Below, piece after piece: positions 27,155 through 35,772 of a stretch of 64,000 nucleotides of DNA. Under the pieces are notes generated by a model. It had not been told where the DNA came from. It saw only the letters and a list, made by a program, of their open reading frames with translations, and did no database searches. This stretch comes from Croceibacterium aestuarii (GTDB lineage Bacteria > Pseudomonadota > Alphaproteobacteria > Sphingomonadales > Sphingomonadaceae). Both the position numbers and the translations under genes were made by a program. Numbering within the stretch: the stretch's first letter is position 1; each line of letters opens with the position of its first letter. The DNA lies in the NCBI RefSeq assembly GCF_030657335.1, contig NZ_CP131039.1, positions 1,240,001 through 1,304,000 of the forward strand. The letters run 5' to 3'.

Positions 27155-28032
27155 GCGAGGCGCAGATCGAGGCCGAGGCGGCCGACGATGTCGGCACGCG
27201 CTACGACGGCGAGTACCCGATCGTGATCGAGGGGCTGCGCAACAGCTTCGGCGACCAGGTCGTGCACGAGAACCTCGACCTCAAGGTGCGGCGCGGCGAA
27301 ATCCTCGGCGTGGTCGGCGGCTCGGGCACCGGCAAGTCGGTGCTGATGCGCTCGATCATCGGCCTGCAGATACCCGACGAGGGAACGATCGAGGTGTTCG
27401 GCAAGAACATCCTCGAATCCGAGCCGGACGAGGAAATCGGCGTGCGCAACCGCTGGGGGGTGTTGTTCCAGGGCGGGGCGCTGTTCTCGACCCTGACGGT
27501 GGGCGAGAACGTCGAAGTGCCGCTCAAGCAGTTCTACCCCGAGCTCGACCCCGAACTGAAGCACGAGATCGCCCGCTACAAGGTCGTGCTCTCGGGCCTG
27601 CCGGAAGATGCGACGGCGAAGTATCCCTCCGAGCTGTCGGGCGGAATGCGCAAGCGCGCCGGCCTGGCCCGCGCGCTGGCGCTCGACCCGGAACTGTTGT
27701 TCCTCGACGAGCCGACCGCCGGGCTCGACCCGATCGGCGCGGCGCGGTTCGACGAGCTGACCCGCGAACTGGCCGACACGCTGGGGCTGACGGTGTTCCT
27801 CATCACTCACGATCTCGACACGCTCTATGCGATCTGCGACCGCGTGGCGGTGATCGCCGACCACAAAGTGATTGCCGTCGGGACGATCCCCGAGCTTCTC
27901 GAAAGCGATCACCCGTGGATCCAGGAATACTTCAACGGGCCGCGCGGCCGCGCCGCACAGGCGAGCGAGAAGCGCGCGGAGCGGGCCAAGGGCGCCAAGA
28001 GCATGGACAACAGCGACAAGGCGGGGGCATAG
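27151..28032 (+). CDS. mlaF: MlaF-type ABC ATPase
   Basis: This is the ATP-hydrolysing subunit of the Mla transporter, 293 residues. Walker A is GGSGTGKSV, the signature is LSGGMRKRAGLARAL, Walker B is LLFLDEPTAGLD and the switch His lies in LITHDLDTL. The last 40 residues (RAAQASEKRAERAKGAKS) form a charged tail. The start is the ATG overlapping the mlaE stop (ATGA). The pairing with a permease, an MCE protein and an auxiliary lipoprotein makes the assignment firm. Confidence 0.94.
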   Translation: MSEAQIEAEAADDVGTRYDGEYPIVIEGLRNSFGDQVVHENLDLKVRRGEILGVVGGSGTGKSVLMRSIIGLQIPDEGTIEVFGKNILESEPDEEIGVRNRWGVLFQGGALFSTLTVGENVEVPLKQFYPELDPELKHEIARYKVVLSGLPEDATAKYPSELSGGMRKRAGLARALALDPELLFLDEPTAGLDPIGAARFDELTRELADTLGLTVFLITHDLDTLYAICDRVAVIADHKVIAVGTIPELLESDHPWIQEYFNGPRGRAAQASEKRAERAKGAKSMDNSDKAGA

Positions 28033-28041
28033 GACAAGCGA

Positions 28042-28980
28042 ATGGAAACCCGCGCAAATCACGTCTGGGTCGGGATCGTCACCCTGGTGCTGCTCGCGGC
28101 GCTGTCGGTGTTCATCGTCTGGATCGCCGGCTGGGGCACTAGCGACCGCAAGCAGTACGACATCTTCTTCCCGCAATCGGTCGAAGGCCTCGCCGAAGGC
28201 AGCCAGGTTACCTTTGCCGGCGTGCCGGTGGGCAAGGTCGAAGACATGAACCTGTGGGAAAAGGACCCGCAGTTCGTGCAGGTGCGCATCAGCGTCAAGG
28301 AAGACGTCCCGATCCTCGAAGGCACCACCGCCACGGTGCTCGGCAGCTTCACCGGGGTGTCGACCATCCAGCTCGACGGCGCCCGCGCCGGGCAGCCGCC
28401 GATCACCCAGATCGGGCGCGACGGAGTGCCGGAGATCCAGCCCAAGGCCGGCGGCCTCGGCGCGATTCTCGCCGGTGCGCCGCAATTGCTCGACAATCTT
28501 TCGACGCTGACCGAGCGGCTCAGCGACCTGCTCGACAAGGACAACCAGAACTCGATCAAGGGCATCCTGGCCAACACCAACCGGATGACCGACCAGCTCG
28601 CCGAAACCGGTCCGCGGGTGAACGAGGTGCTCGACCAGCTCGACGCCACGCTGGCGCAGGCCACCGAAACGCTGGCCCAGTTCGAGACGACGCTGGGCAC
28701 GACCGACAAGCTGCTCAACCGCGACGGCGCCTCGACGATGCAGGAACTGCGCCGCACGCTGGTGTCCGCCCGCCAAGCGGCCGACGCGCTCAACGCCACG
28801 ATGCAGGACGTGCGCCCCGCCGCGCGGCAGGTTTCGGAAAGCACCCTTCCGGCGGCCGAGGCGGCGCTGCGCGACTTGCGCAAGACCACAGCAGCCCTGC
28901 GTCAGATGGCCGAATCCATCGAGGCGGGCGGCGCCGGCGGCCTGATCGGCGGCCAGAAGCTGCCGAACTACAAGCCATGA
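28042..28980 (+). CDS. mlaD: MlaD-type MCE domain protein
   Basis: This periplasmic substrate-binding ring subunit of the Mla transporter has 312 residues. One N-terminal transmembrane helix (VGIVTLVLLAALSVFIVWIAG) anchors it, the MCE domain follows (about residues 37-117; YDIFFPQSVEGLAEGSQVTF, GVPVGKVED), and a long helical region up to the C-terminus may form a periplasmic needle, as seen in longer MCE proteins. AGGA precedes the ATG. The stop overlaps the next gene by ATGA. Confidence 0.92.
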   Translation: METRANHVWVGIVTLVLLAALSVFIVWIAGWGTSDRKQYDIFFPQSVEGLAEGSQVTFAGVPVGKVEDMNLWEKDPQFVQVRISVKEDVPILEGTTATVLGSFTGVSTIQLDGARAGQPPITQIGRDGVPEIQPKAGGLGAILAGAPQLLDNLSTLTERLSDLLDKDNQNSIKGILANTNRMTDQLAETGPRVNEVLDQLDATLAQATETLAQFETTLGTTDKLLNRDGASTMQELRRTLVSARQAADALNATMQDVRPAARQVSESTLPAAEAALRDLRKTTAALRQMAESIEAGGAGGLIGGQKLPNYKP

Positions 28981-29585
28981 GGCGTGATGCGATGACCAAT
29001 TCCAGCCGGGCCCGCCTGGCCTTCCTGCCGCTCCTCGTGCTGGCGCTCGCCGGCTGCGTCAGCCTGGGCAAGGATCCGCCCGACAGGCTGCTCAACCTCA
29101 CCGCCTCGAGTCAGGCGGCGGCGGGCACCGGGGCCGCTGGCAACGCCGACACGGCCCTGGCGATCCTCGACCTGCAGGCGCCGCAGAAGCTCAACGTGAC
29201 GCGCGTGCCGGTGCTCACCGGCAGTTCCTCGCTGGCCTACCTCAAGGACGCCGAATGGGTCGAAAGGCCCGCCCGACTGTTCCAGCGCGTGCTCGGCGAC
29301 ACTATCCGCGCCAAGGGCAACCGGCTGCTGGTCAGCGGGACCGACCTCGAATACAGCGCCGCCTCAAAGCTCTCGGGCACCCTCGTGGCGATGGACTACG
29401 ATGCCGACCGCATGGCCGCGGTGGTGCGCTTCGACGCCGTCCTGATGACCGGCGACAGCAAGGTCCTGACCCGGCGTTTCGAAGCGGTCGTCGAGGGCGT
29501 GCCGGCCAAGGCTCAACCGGTCGGCGCGGCGCTCAACGAAGCGGCCAACAAGGTCGCCGCCGAAGTCGCGGAGTGGGTCGGGTAA
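28977..29585 (+). CDS. ABC-type transport auxiliary lipoprotein (PqiC/ABC_trans_aux family)
   Basis: This 202-residue outer-membrane lipoprotein has the lipobox LALAGC. The mature part begins with a DPPDRLLNLTAS segment and continues with a domain containing LNVTRVPVLTGSSSLAYLKDAEWVERPARLFQRVL, which is the ABC_trans_aux signature. It is thought to dock the MCE transporter to the outer membrane, and it completes an operon without MlaC. The start is the ATG in the mlaD overlap; an ATG five codons later (MTNSSRAR) is an alternative. Confidence 0.88.
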   Translation: MRRDAMTNSSRARLAFLPLLVLALAGCVSLGKDPPDRLLNLTASSQAAAGTGAAGNADTALAILDLQAPQKLNVTRVPVLTGSSSLAYLKDAEWVERPARLFQRVLGDTIRAKGNRLLVSGTDLEYSAASKLSGTLVAMDYDADRMAAVVRFDAVLMTGDSKVLTRRFEAVVEGVPAKAQPVGAALNEAANKVAAEVAEWVG

Positions 29586-29726
29586 AGCGGCGCGACCCCC
29601 GCGCTGATTTGGCCGCGAACCCACTCGCCGCGCCAACCGGCTCTGCCCGCTCCCGGGAAAACCGCTCTCGGAACTCTTGCCCGAGTCTCCTCATTGTTTG
29701 GGTGTAACCCAACACAGGAGATTTCG

Positions 29727-29993
29727 ATGAAAATTCCCATTGCAGCCGCAACCGCACTCGCCCTGACCGCCGTCGGCGCACCAGCCGCCGCGCAGCAGTC
29801 GAGCATCAAGGCCAAGAGCCCCGAGGTGGTGGAGCATAATGCGCGCGGTAAGGCCACCAAGGTCAAGGTCGACAACGTCGTCTACGACGTGTGCACATCC
29901 GAACAGCAGGACCACTGCATCCAACCGCGCGCTGCGGGCCTGCGCTGGGGCGACCGCCCGCTGAATTACTGGCCCGACCAGAAGCGCTCCTGA
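29727..29993 (+). CDS. Small secreted hypothetical protein
   Basis: The protein has 88 residues with a signal peptide to about residue 22 (APAAAQ) and a short mature part that ends with WPDQKRS. Two Cys (in DVCTSEQQDHCIQP) could form a disulfide. No family was recognised. The ATG follows a clear AGGAG. It lies in an intergenic area after the Mla operon and is convergent with the DUF2238-like gene. Confidence 0.6.
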   Translation: MKIPIAAATALALTAVGAPAAAQQSSIKAKSPEVVEHNARGKATKVKVDNVVYDVCTSEQQDHCIQPRAAGLRWGDRPLNYWPDQKRS

Positions 29994-30032
29994 GCGCGGA
30001 ACACCAGGCCGCTCTCGCGAAGTGGGCTTTCG

Positions 30033-30581
30033 TTAGCCCAGATCGCTTCGCGGGTGCCGCGCCGCCCACAGGCAGAACAGAGCCGCGCCGACGGCGCCGA
30101 TCGTGTCCATGACCAGATCGCTCGCGGTGTCGGCCCGGCTGCCGATGATGCCGATCAGGTATTCGAAACCTTCCCAAGCAAAGCCGATAAGCAGACCGAG
30201 CGTGCCCACTTTCAGAAAGTACGTGGCGCGGTTCATGGCCGGCTTCGCCTCGTTGCGCTGAATGAGCAGCCAGGCAATTGCGGACACCAGGACGAACGGT
30301 GTCAGCACGTGAACCACTTCGTCGAACCAGACCGGCCGCTGCCACAGATCGAAGGCGTAACCCGCGCCGTTGAGCGCCGCAACGGCGGTAAACAGTAGCG
30401 TGAAAAGCGCGGGCAGGCGGTCCTGCCAGAGCAGGAAGGCCAGGGAGCCGGCGACCATTACGGCGAGTATGCCGGCGTCGGCGGCGCGTCCCGCCAGCAC
30501 CAGGTATACAGCGCAAATGGCCGTCAGCGTTGCCAGCGCGAACGACCCAAAGCGCATCTGCCGAACATCGAACACTCTCAC
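30033..30581 (-). CDS. DUF2238/YjdF-like integral membrane protein
   Basis: This 182-residue membrane protein has about five or six helices. FDEVVHVLTPFVLVSAIAW, FAWEGFEYLIG and ADTASDLVMDTIGAVGA resemble the YjdF/DUF2238 family of small membrane proteins with conserved acidic and histidine residues. Function is unknown. The reading frame starts at a GTG; a second GTG six bases downstream is better spaced from GAGGGG and may be the true start. It is convergent with the secreted protein upstream in the window. Confidence 0.6.
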   Translation of the reverse strand: MRVFDVRQMRFGSFALATLTAICAVYLVLAGRAADAGILAVMVAGSLAFLLWQDRLPALFTLLFTAVAALNGAGYAFDLWQRPVWFDEVVHVLTPFVLVSAIAWLLIQRNEAKPAMNRATYFLKVGTLGLLIGFAWEGFEYLIGIIGSRADTASDLVMDTIGAVGAALFCLWAARHPRSDLG

Positions 30582-30685
30582 TCTCCCCTCGGCGGCGACT
30601 CAAATGCGCCTTGCCATACAGAAGCCGATCCGGGCCCCAGGAGTTCCTGACGTGCGAGCGGCGCGCGCCGCTCGATGCCCGCCGC

Positions 30686-31390
30686 TCAGTCCGCGGCGGG
30701 CTGTGCAAGCCGAGCGAATTGCGCGGCTTGCCGGAACGCGTCGAGTCGCACCTTTCGGCGCTCTTCGGCCTGTAGATCCCAGCCCCACTGTTCGGCCTGC
30801 CAGTCCTCCTCGCAGTTGGCCGCGGCAAACAGCGCATCGATGTCGGCGTCGTCTTCCAGCGCGCTCAGGCCGACAGCGAGCGAGGCGGTGAGGGTGGTCA
30901 GCATTTCCAGCGCGGCGAGGGCGAAGGGGTCCTTGGCGGCGAGCGCTTCGCGCAGGCGGCGCAGCGTTTCGGATGCTTGCGGGCGGTGGACCACACCGCT
31001 GACCCGTTCGAAGCGTACCCCGTGCCTCTGCTCAATGGCTGTCACCAGCGGCTCCCACAGCTCGAGCTGACGGCGGTAGAGCGGCTCATCCGGATCGGCG
31101 CGGTAGCACAGCGTATCGGTCTCGGCGTAGCGCAGCAGCTTGTCCGCGACCGTGCCCGGAGCGGGGGCGACCTGGTCGATGGCGTAGTCGGCCAGGTCGC
31201 GCAGCACGAAGGACTTTGGGTCGACCTCCTCGCCTTGCGCAGCCCATTCCCCCGCCAGCGCCTCGGCCAGCGCGGGCGAAGGGACGATCTGCGCCGCACC
31301 GCCCTGAGTCTTGAGCGGGCGCCCGTCGAGCAGGACGCGCCAGCCGCCGTCGGCGGCTTGGGTCGTGACGTGCTTCCAGAAGCGCTTCAT
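30686..31390 (-). CDS. ATP12 family F1-ATPase assembly chaperone
   Basis: ATP12 binds the alpha subunit of F1-ATPase before assembly; the family is found in alphaproteobacteria and mitochondria. The 234-residue protein has an N-terminal beta domain (KRFWKHVTTQAADGGWRVLLDGRPLKTQGG) that is diagnostic, then an all-helical domain with EEDWQAEQWGWDLQAEERR. The ATG at 31390 (MKRFWKHV) is chosen. It overlaps the upstream small gene by four bases (ATGA). Confidence 0.9.
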   Translation of the reverse strand: MKRFWKHVTTQAADGGWRVLLDGRPLKTQGGAAQIVPSPALAEALAGEWAAQGEEVDPKSFVLRDLADYAIDQVAPAPGTVADKLLRYAETDTLCYRADPDEPLYRRQLELWEPLVTAIEQRHGVRFERVSGVVHRPQASETLRRLREALAAKDPFALAALEMLTTLTASLAVGLSALEDDADIDALFAAANCEEDWQAEQWGWDLQAEERRKVRLDAFRQAAQFARLAQPAAD

Positions 31391-31635
31391 TGCCGCGGCG
31401 TGCGCCACTTGCGGGCGAGGACGATGGGGACGAAGAACCCGTCGGCCAGGCCGATCAGCACGAGAGCATAGCCGAGAATGTGGTTGGCATCGCCGGCCCA
31501 GTTCATCACGTCCCGGGTCAGCAGCAGCCCGACGATGACCAAGGCAAAACCCATGATGCGCATAGCCTGCATCACCATCCAGCGATTGCGCGCGACGTCG
31601 TCGGTGGGTCGGTTTCTCGGCGGGCGGCTAGCCAT
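31387..31635 (-). CDS. Small two-helix membrane protein, function unknown
   Basis: This 82-residue protein has two hydrophobic segments (MGFALVIVGLLLTRDVM and LGYALVLIGLADGFFVPIVLA) and a short basic tail. No family was recognised. It lies between the HAD phosphatase and ATP12 on the same strand, overlapping both by a few bases, so it belongs to the operon. A role in assembly with ATP12 is possible but rests on position only. Confidence 0.6.
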   Translation of the reverse strand: MASRPPRNRPTDDVARNRWMVMQAMRIMGFALVIVGLLLTRDVMNWAGDANHILGYALVLIGLADGFFVPIVLARKWRTPRQ

Positions 31636-32284
31636 CGAGCATCTCCTGGAGTTCGGCGGCGTCGGCGGCGACCGCTTCGGCTCCGGCGGCGACCAGCTCG
31701 GCGGGCGCGTGGTAGCCCCAGGACACCCCGAGCGCGCGGACCCCCGCGGCGCGGGCCATCTCGATGTCGTAGGTCGTATCGCCGATCATCACCGTGACTG
31801 CAGGGGCAACGCCGGCTTCGGCCATCGCCGCCTCGAGCATCGCCGGGTCGGGTTTCGATGGGTGGCGGTCGGCCGTCTGCAGAGTGGCGAACAGACCATC
31901 CAGCCCGTGCAGCGCGAGCAGGCCGGCCAGCCCTCGGTCGGACTTGCCGGTGGCGACGCCGAGCTGCCAGCCGGCGCGGCGCAGGACGCGGAGCAGTTCG
32001 GCCACGCCGTCGAACAGCGGTTCGGCGACGCGCCCCTCGGTGCGGGCGAGAAAGAAGGCGCGTTTGTAAGCGTCGACGAGCCGCGCGACGTCCTCTTCGG
32101 TGGAGTCGGGGGCGAGGCGGCGCACCGCGACCGGCAGGCTCAGCCCGACGATGCGGCGAACCTGATGGCTCGGCGGCGCGACGAGCCCGCAGGCGCCGAA
32201 CGCCTGCGCCATCGCTCCGCAAACCGCGCCCTGCCCGTCGGACAGGGTGCCGTCGCAATCGAACACGGCGAGGCGCGTGGTCAT
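31628..32284 (-). CDS. HAD superfamily hydrolase, phosphoglycolate phosphatase-like
   Basis: This 218-residue HAD phosphatase has all four motifs: I FDCDGTLSDG, II ATGKSDRG, III the Lys in KPDPAML, and IV GDTTYDIEMARAAG. The helical cap follows motif I (RIVGLSLPVAVRRLAP). Substrate is not identified; relatives include Gph and pyrophosphatases. The ATG at 32284 overlaps the stop of the PaiB-like gene by four bases. The 3' end overlaps the start of the small membrane protein. Confidence 0.85.
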   Translation of the reverse strand: MTTRLAVFDCDGTLSDGQGAVCGAMAQAFGACGLVAPPSHQVRRIVGLSLPVAVRRLAPDSTEEDVARLVDAYKRAFFLARTEGRVAEPLFDGVAELLRVLRRAGWQLGVATGKSDRGLAGLLALHGLDGLFATLQTADRHPSKPDPAMLEAAMAEAGVAPAVTVMIGDTTYDIEMARAAGVRALGVSWGYHAPAELVAAGAEAVAADAAELQEMLDG

Positions 32285-32880
32285 TCGGCGAGGCTCCGCA
32301 TCAGCGCGGCCATGCCGGGCGCTCCTTGCGCTTCGAGGGCGGCGATCACCGCCGCGCGGTCTTCCGGCGACTTGTTCTGCGAAAGCTTGAAGGTCGGCCG
32401 CCAGGCGCGCACTTCCATCTCGAAGCCGGCGATGCCGGTCAGCATCTTGCGAAACTTCGTCTCGTCCATCTTGGCCCGTGTCCACGGCGCGCCCTCGATG
32501 CGCGCTTCCTGCCGCGCCGACAGGCCGTCGAGCAGCGCGACGAGCCCGTCTTCGTCCATCCGTCGAACCGGGCCCTCGAGCTCGAGCGCGACGTAGTTCC
32601 AGGTCGGGACCTGGGCTGGATCGGCATACCAGCGCGGCGAGACGTAGGCGTCGGGGCCGTTCACCACCAGCAGCGCATCGTGGCCTGCGAGATGCTTCGT
32701 CAGGGCGTTGCCACGCGACAGGTGAAACTGCACCGCCCCGTCGCCGGTCGAAAGCAGCGCGGTATGCGCTACGCGCGGACCGTCCGGGACTTGCGCGAAG
32801 ACCATGCCGAAGCCGATCTCCTCGACCAGTGACTCGTGCAGCGCCCGGTCCTCGTTGCGGAAAAGCGGGTTGGGATGCAT
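32281..32880 (-). CDS. FMN-binding PaiB-like protein
   Basis: The 199-residue protein has the PaiB split-barrel pattern: MHPNPLFR at the N-terminus, HLSRGN in the middle, VNGPDAYVSPRWYADPAQVPTWNYVALELEG, and LSQNKSPEDRAAVI near the C-terminus. PaiB was first described in Bacillus subtilis as a negative regulator of sporulation and protease genes; later members are better described as FMN- or heme-binding enzymes. The role here is not known. The start overlaps the RluC-like stop by one base (TGATG). Confidence 0.83.
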   Translation of the reverse strand: MHPNPLFRNEDRALHESLVEEIGFGMVFAQVPDGPRVAHTALLSTGDGAVQFHLSRGNALTKHLAGHDALLVVNGPDAYVSPRWYADPAQVPTWNYVALELEGPVRRMDEDGLVALLDGLSARQEARIEGAPWTRAKMDETKFRKMLTGIAGFEMEVRAWRPTFKLSQNKSPEDRAAVIAALEAQGAPGMAALMRSLAE

Positions 32881-34079
32881 CAGCGCGTCTTCGTCGGCTT
32901 CTTCGGTCTGCCTCCGCCGCTACGGGGCGATGTGCCTCCGCCGGTGCGGCGCGAGGTGCGCTCGCCGCGGCGGCCCTTGCGGACCTGCTTGGCGTGGGCC
33001 TTGGCGGCCTGCTTCTTTTCGACCCTGGTGCGCGGCGGCGGGTCGTGGCGGATCGGCGTCGCATCGCTCATGCCCGGATCGAGCCCGAGCTGGGCCATGC
33101 TCGCGGCAAAGTGGTCGGGGAGGTCGGCGGTGACGTCGAGCTTGCCCGAAACCTGGCCGTCGCCCGGCGGGGCATCGATGATCAGGCGCCGCGCGTGGAG
33201 ATGCATCTTGCGGCTGATCGAACCGGTCAAGTAGGCGTCTTGTCCGCCGTACTTGCCGTCCCCGACGATCGGGTTGCCCATCGCCGCGCAGTGTACGCGC
33301 AGCTGGTGGGTGCGCCCGGTCAGCGGTTCGAGCTCGAGCCACGCCGCCTTGGTGCCGACGCGGTCGACGACGCGGTACTTGGTCCTAGCCGGCTGGCCGT
33401 TTTCCATGTCGACGTGCATCTTCTCGCCGCCGGTGCCGGGCTGCTTGGCCAGCGGGGCGTCGATCGTGCCCTCGGCGATCTCCGGCACGCCGACGACCAG
33501 CGCCCAGTAGACCTTCTTGGCGCTGCGGCCGGAAAAGCGCCGCGAGAAGAACGCCGCGCTGCCCGGGGTGCGGGCGATCAGCAGGACGCCCGAGGTGTCC
33601 TTGTCGAGGCGGTGGACGAGCCGCGGGCGCGGCTCGTCCGCTTCGGCATAGGCGTCGAGCAGCCCGTCGACATGGCTGTGGGTCTTGGTCCCGCCCTGCG
33701 TGGCGAGGCCCGGCGGCTTGTTGAGCACCAGCGCCGAATCGGTCTTGCGGATCAGCATCGCCTCGGCCTGGGCGCGCTGTTCGTCGCTCAGCGGGCGGAC
33801 CTGGCGCGCCCGCGGCGCCGAATCGCCGCCTGGCGGCACGCGCAGTACCTGCCCGGCGGCGAGCCGGTCGTCGGGCTTCGCGCGCTTGCCGTCGACGCGA
33901 ATCTGCCCGGTGCGCGCCCACTTGCCGACCATGGCGAAGCCGATCTGCGGCAAGTGGCGCTTGAACCAGCGGTCGAGCCGGATGCCGTCGTCGTCGGCCT
34001 GAACCGTGAACTGGCGGACCTGGTCCTGCCCGCCTGCGTCGTCGCGCTTCGCAGCGTCCGGGCCCTCGCGAACGGTCAT
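32880..34079 (-). CDS. rluC: RluA-family 23S rRNA pseudouridine synthase (RluC-like)
   Basis: This is the second pseudouridine synthase in the window. It has 399 residues with an S4 domain (IRLDRWFKRHLPQIGFAMVGKWARTGQIRVDG), the catalytic HRLDKDTSGVLLIAR, GRTHQLRVHCA and GDGKYGG. A basic, low-complexity tail of about 80 residues with many Gly, Arg and Lys ends the protein and could bind rRNA. RluC modifies positions near the peptidyl transferase centre, but the exact sites cannot be read from sequence. It is coupled to crcB by an ATGA overlap. Confidence 0.87.
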   Translation of the reverse strand: MTVREGPDAAKRDDAGGQDQVRQFTVQADDDGIRLDRWFKRHLPQIGFAMVGKWARTGQIRVDGKRAKPDDRLAAGQVLRVPPGGDSAPRARQVRPLSDEQRAQAEAMLIRKTDSALVLNKPPGLATQGGTKTHSHVDGLLDAYAEADEPRPRLVHRLDKDTSGVLLIARTPGSAAFFSRRFSGRSAKKVYWALVVGVPEIAEGTIDAPLAKQPGTGGEKMHVDMENGQPARTKYRVVDRVGTKAAWLELEPLTGRTHQLRVHCAAMGNPIVGDGKYGGQDAYLTGSISRKMHLHARRLIIDAPPGDGQVSGKLDVTADLPDHFAASMAQLGLDPGMSDATPIRHDPPPRTRVEKKQAAKAHAKQVRKGRRGERTSRRTGGGTSPRSGGGRPKKPTKTR

Positions 34080-34495
34080 CCGGCAATCCGCATGGCAATG
34101 AGCCCGATATAGAGCGCCGAGAGCCCGGCAAGCACCGAGACGGCGGCGTAGAGGAAGCCTTGCGCCGCCTGGCCGCGCTCGACCAGCAGCATCATTTCGA
34201 GGCTGAAGCTGGAGAAAGTGGTGAAGCCGCCGAGCAGGCCGACGCCGAGGAACAGCCGGTACTGCTCGCCGCCCAGAGATCCCGACGATCCGTGGCGCGC
34301 GAGGAACCCGGCGAGCAGGCCCATCGCCATGGAGCCTATCACGTTCGCCGCCAGCGTCGCCCAGGGAAAGGTGGTGACTGCCTGAACCCCGAGCCAATGC
34401 GTCATCCCGCGCCCGAGCTGGTAGCGCAGGACCGCGCCGATCCCGCCGCCGATGGCGACGTAGGCGGAAGCGGCGAGGGTGGAGGGCTGGGTCAT
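34076..34495 (-). CDS. crcB: Fluoride ion channel CrcB/Fluc
   Basis: This 139-residue small membrane protein has four helices. Motifs are [35 protein letters not shown] (with the conserved Asn of Fluc), and [19 protein letters not shown] (the TTFSSF phenylalanine track). It exports fluoride as a dual-topology dimer. No fluoride riboswitch pattern was found in the 200 bases upstream. Confidence 0.93.
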   Translation of the reverse strand: MTQPSTLAASAYVAIGGGIGAVLRYQLGRGMTHWLGVQAVTTFPWATLAANVIGSMAMGLLAGFLARHGSSGSLGGEQYRLFLGVGLLGGFTTFSSFSLEMMLLVERGQAAQGFLYAAVSVLAGLSALYIGLIAMRIAG

Positions 34496-34701
34496 GCGCG
34501 CCCCTTAGACGGGCGCGGCGGCAGTGGAAAGGGCAGCGACCTTCGAAATCCTTGCGTTTCGCCCGCCATTCCCTTATCGCGCGCCCTGTTCGAGCCGGTC
34601 CGGAACGGATTCGGCCCGTTTTTCATTGGTATTATGCATGGTGCACCCCGCGCCGGTCTACCGCGGGCTCTCCCGGTTTTTTCGAAAGGTGGCTTAGGTT
34701 T

Positions 34702-34908
34702 ATGCAGATCATCGTCCGCGATAACAACGTCGAACAGGCTCTCCGCGCGCTCAAGAAGAAGCTGCAGCGCGAGGGGGTGTATCGCGAGATGAAGCTGCGC
34801 CGCCACTACGAGAAGCCGAGCGAGAAGCGCGCCCGCGAAAAGGCTGCCGCCGTGCGCCGCGCCCGCAAGATGGAGCGCAAGCGGATGGAGCGCGACGGCT
34901 CGCGCTAA
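34702..34908 (+). CDS. rpsU: 30S ribosomal protein S21
   Basis: The protein has 68 residues. [27 protein letters not shown] and the basic tail ([20 protein letters not shown]) are the family's hallmark. S21 joins the small subunit late and helps start selection. The ATG beginning MQIIVRDN is chosen because the 200-base upstream extension has no homologous features. It stands alone with a likely terminator downstream. Confidence 0.96.
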   Translation: MQIIVRDNNVEQALRALKKKLQREGVYREMKLRRHYEKPSEKRAREKAAAVRRARKMERKRMERDGSR

Positions 34909-34997
34909 GCGAGTTCGGCAAGCGTCAGGCCGGTTTGCGCCCGAAAGGGCCGTCCTGGGCTTCCCGCTCTTGTAAGCATCTAACCGATAAGCCAAAG

Positions 34998-35034
34998 GGG
35001 CGCGGGGGTTCGATCTCCGCGCCCTTCTTGCGTT
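34998..35034 (+). terminator. Probable terminator between rpsU and FKBP gene
   Basis: GGGCGCGG (34998-35005) pairs with CCGCGCCC (35017-35024), followed by TTCTTGCGTTT. The T run is interrupted, so strength is uncertain. Confidence 0.55.
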
Positions 35035-35049
35035 TCAGGATACCTGTCG

Positions 35050-35610
35050 ATGGCCGAAGTTACCCGCGTTCCGCTCCAGCCGATTGCCAAGGGCTCGGTG
35101 CTCAAGCTGTGGCTCGGCCTCCTGCTGGTCGTGGCGGTCGCAGCCGGTTTGGCCTGGTGGGCCATGCCGAAGGGCGTCGAGGTCGACGAGATCGCCGCGG
35201 GCAAGGGTCCCAACCCGGTCGTCGGCGACGTCGTGTTCGTCAAGTATACCGGCAAGCTCCCCGACGGCACGGTGTTCGACAAATCGCAGGACATGAACCT
35301 GCCGGTGCAGGGCATCCTGCCCGAGGGCACGCCGATGACGCTCGACGGGGTGATTCCCGGCTTCAAGGAAGCGCTGCTCAAGATGCAGAAGGGCGGCAAG
35401 TACGAAGTGCGCATCCCGGCCGACAAGGCCTATGGCGCCAATCCCCCTTCCGGATCGCCGATTCCGCCGAACAGCGACCTGATCTTCGAGATGGAGCTGG
35501 TCGACTTCATGCCCGAAGCCGACGCCCAGCGCCGTGTGCAGATGATCCAGCAGCTGATGTCGGGCCAGCAGCAGGGCGAGGGCGGGGCCGCGAAACCCGC
35601 CACCAACTGA
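35050..35610 (+). CDS. Membrane-anchored FKBP-type peptidyl-prolyl isomerase
   Basis: This 186-residue protein has one N-terminal transmembrane helix (about 19-37) and a periplasmic FKBP domain (about 55-165): VFVKYTGKLPDGTVFDKSQ, VIPGFKEALLKMQKGGKYEVRIPADKAYG, SDLIFEMELVDF. It speeds proline isomerisation in folding envelope proteins. A Gln/Gly-rich tail ends the protein. The ATG starts eight bases after TTTCAGGA. Confidence 0.92.
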   Translation: MAEVTRVPLQPIAKGSVLKLWLGLLLVVAVAAGLAWWAMPKGVEVDEIAAGKGPNPVVGDVVFVKYTGKLPDGTVFDKSQDMNLPVQGILPEGTPMTLDGVIPGFKEALLKMQKGGKYEVRIPADKAYGANPPSGSPIPPNSDLIFEMELVDFMPEADAQRRVQMIQQLMSGQQQGEGGAAKPATN

Positions 35611-35702
35611 CCTTTCGCCGATTGCTCACAATTCGCTCATGCCTTGCGCCGCGATTGGCGGCATGATGGCGGCTGTCCGGGCAAGAGGAGCATAACCTCC
35701 AT

Positions 35703-35763
35703 CCGTTCGTGGTGAGCTTGTCGAACCACGCGCGCGTCCTTCGACAGGCTCAGGACGAACGGG
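35703..35763. repeat. Inverted pair of REP palindromes
   Basis: CCGTTCGTGGTGAGCTTGTC followed by GAA (35703-35725) and, in inverse orientation, TTCGACAGGCTCAGGACGAA followed by CGG are about 20 of 23 matched. They form a long hairpin just upstream of the DUF4153 ATG at 35773. This is the RAYT-associated REP form common in sphingomonads and pseudomonads; no RAYT transposase gene was found in the window. Confidence 0.8.
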
Positions 35764-35772
35764 AGTGGGATT

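Noticed and set aside
34496-34701. Search for a fluoride riboswitch upstream of crcB.
   Set aside because: No match to the conserved pseudoknot sequence was seen on the minus strand.
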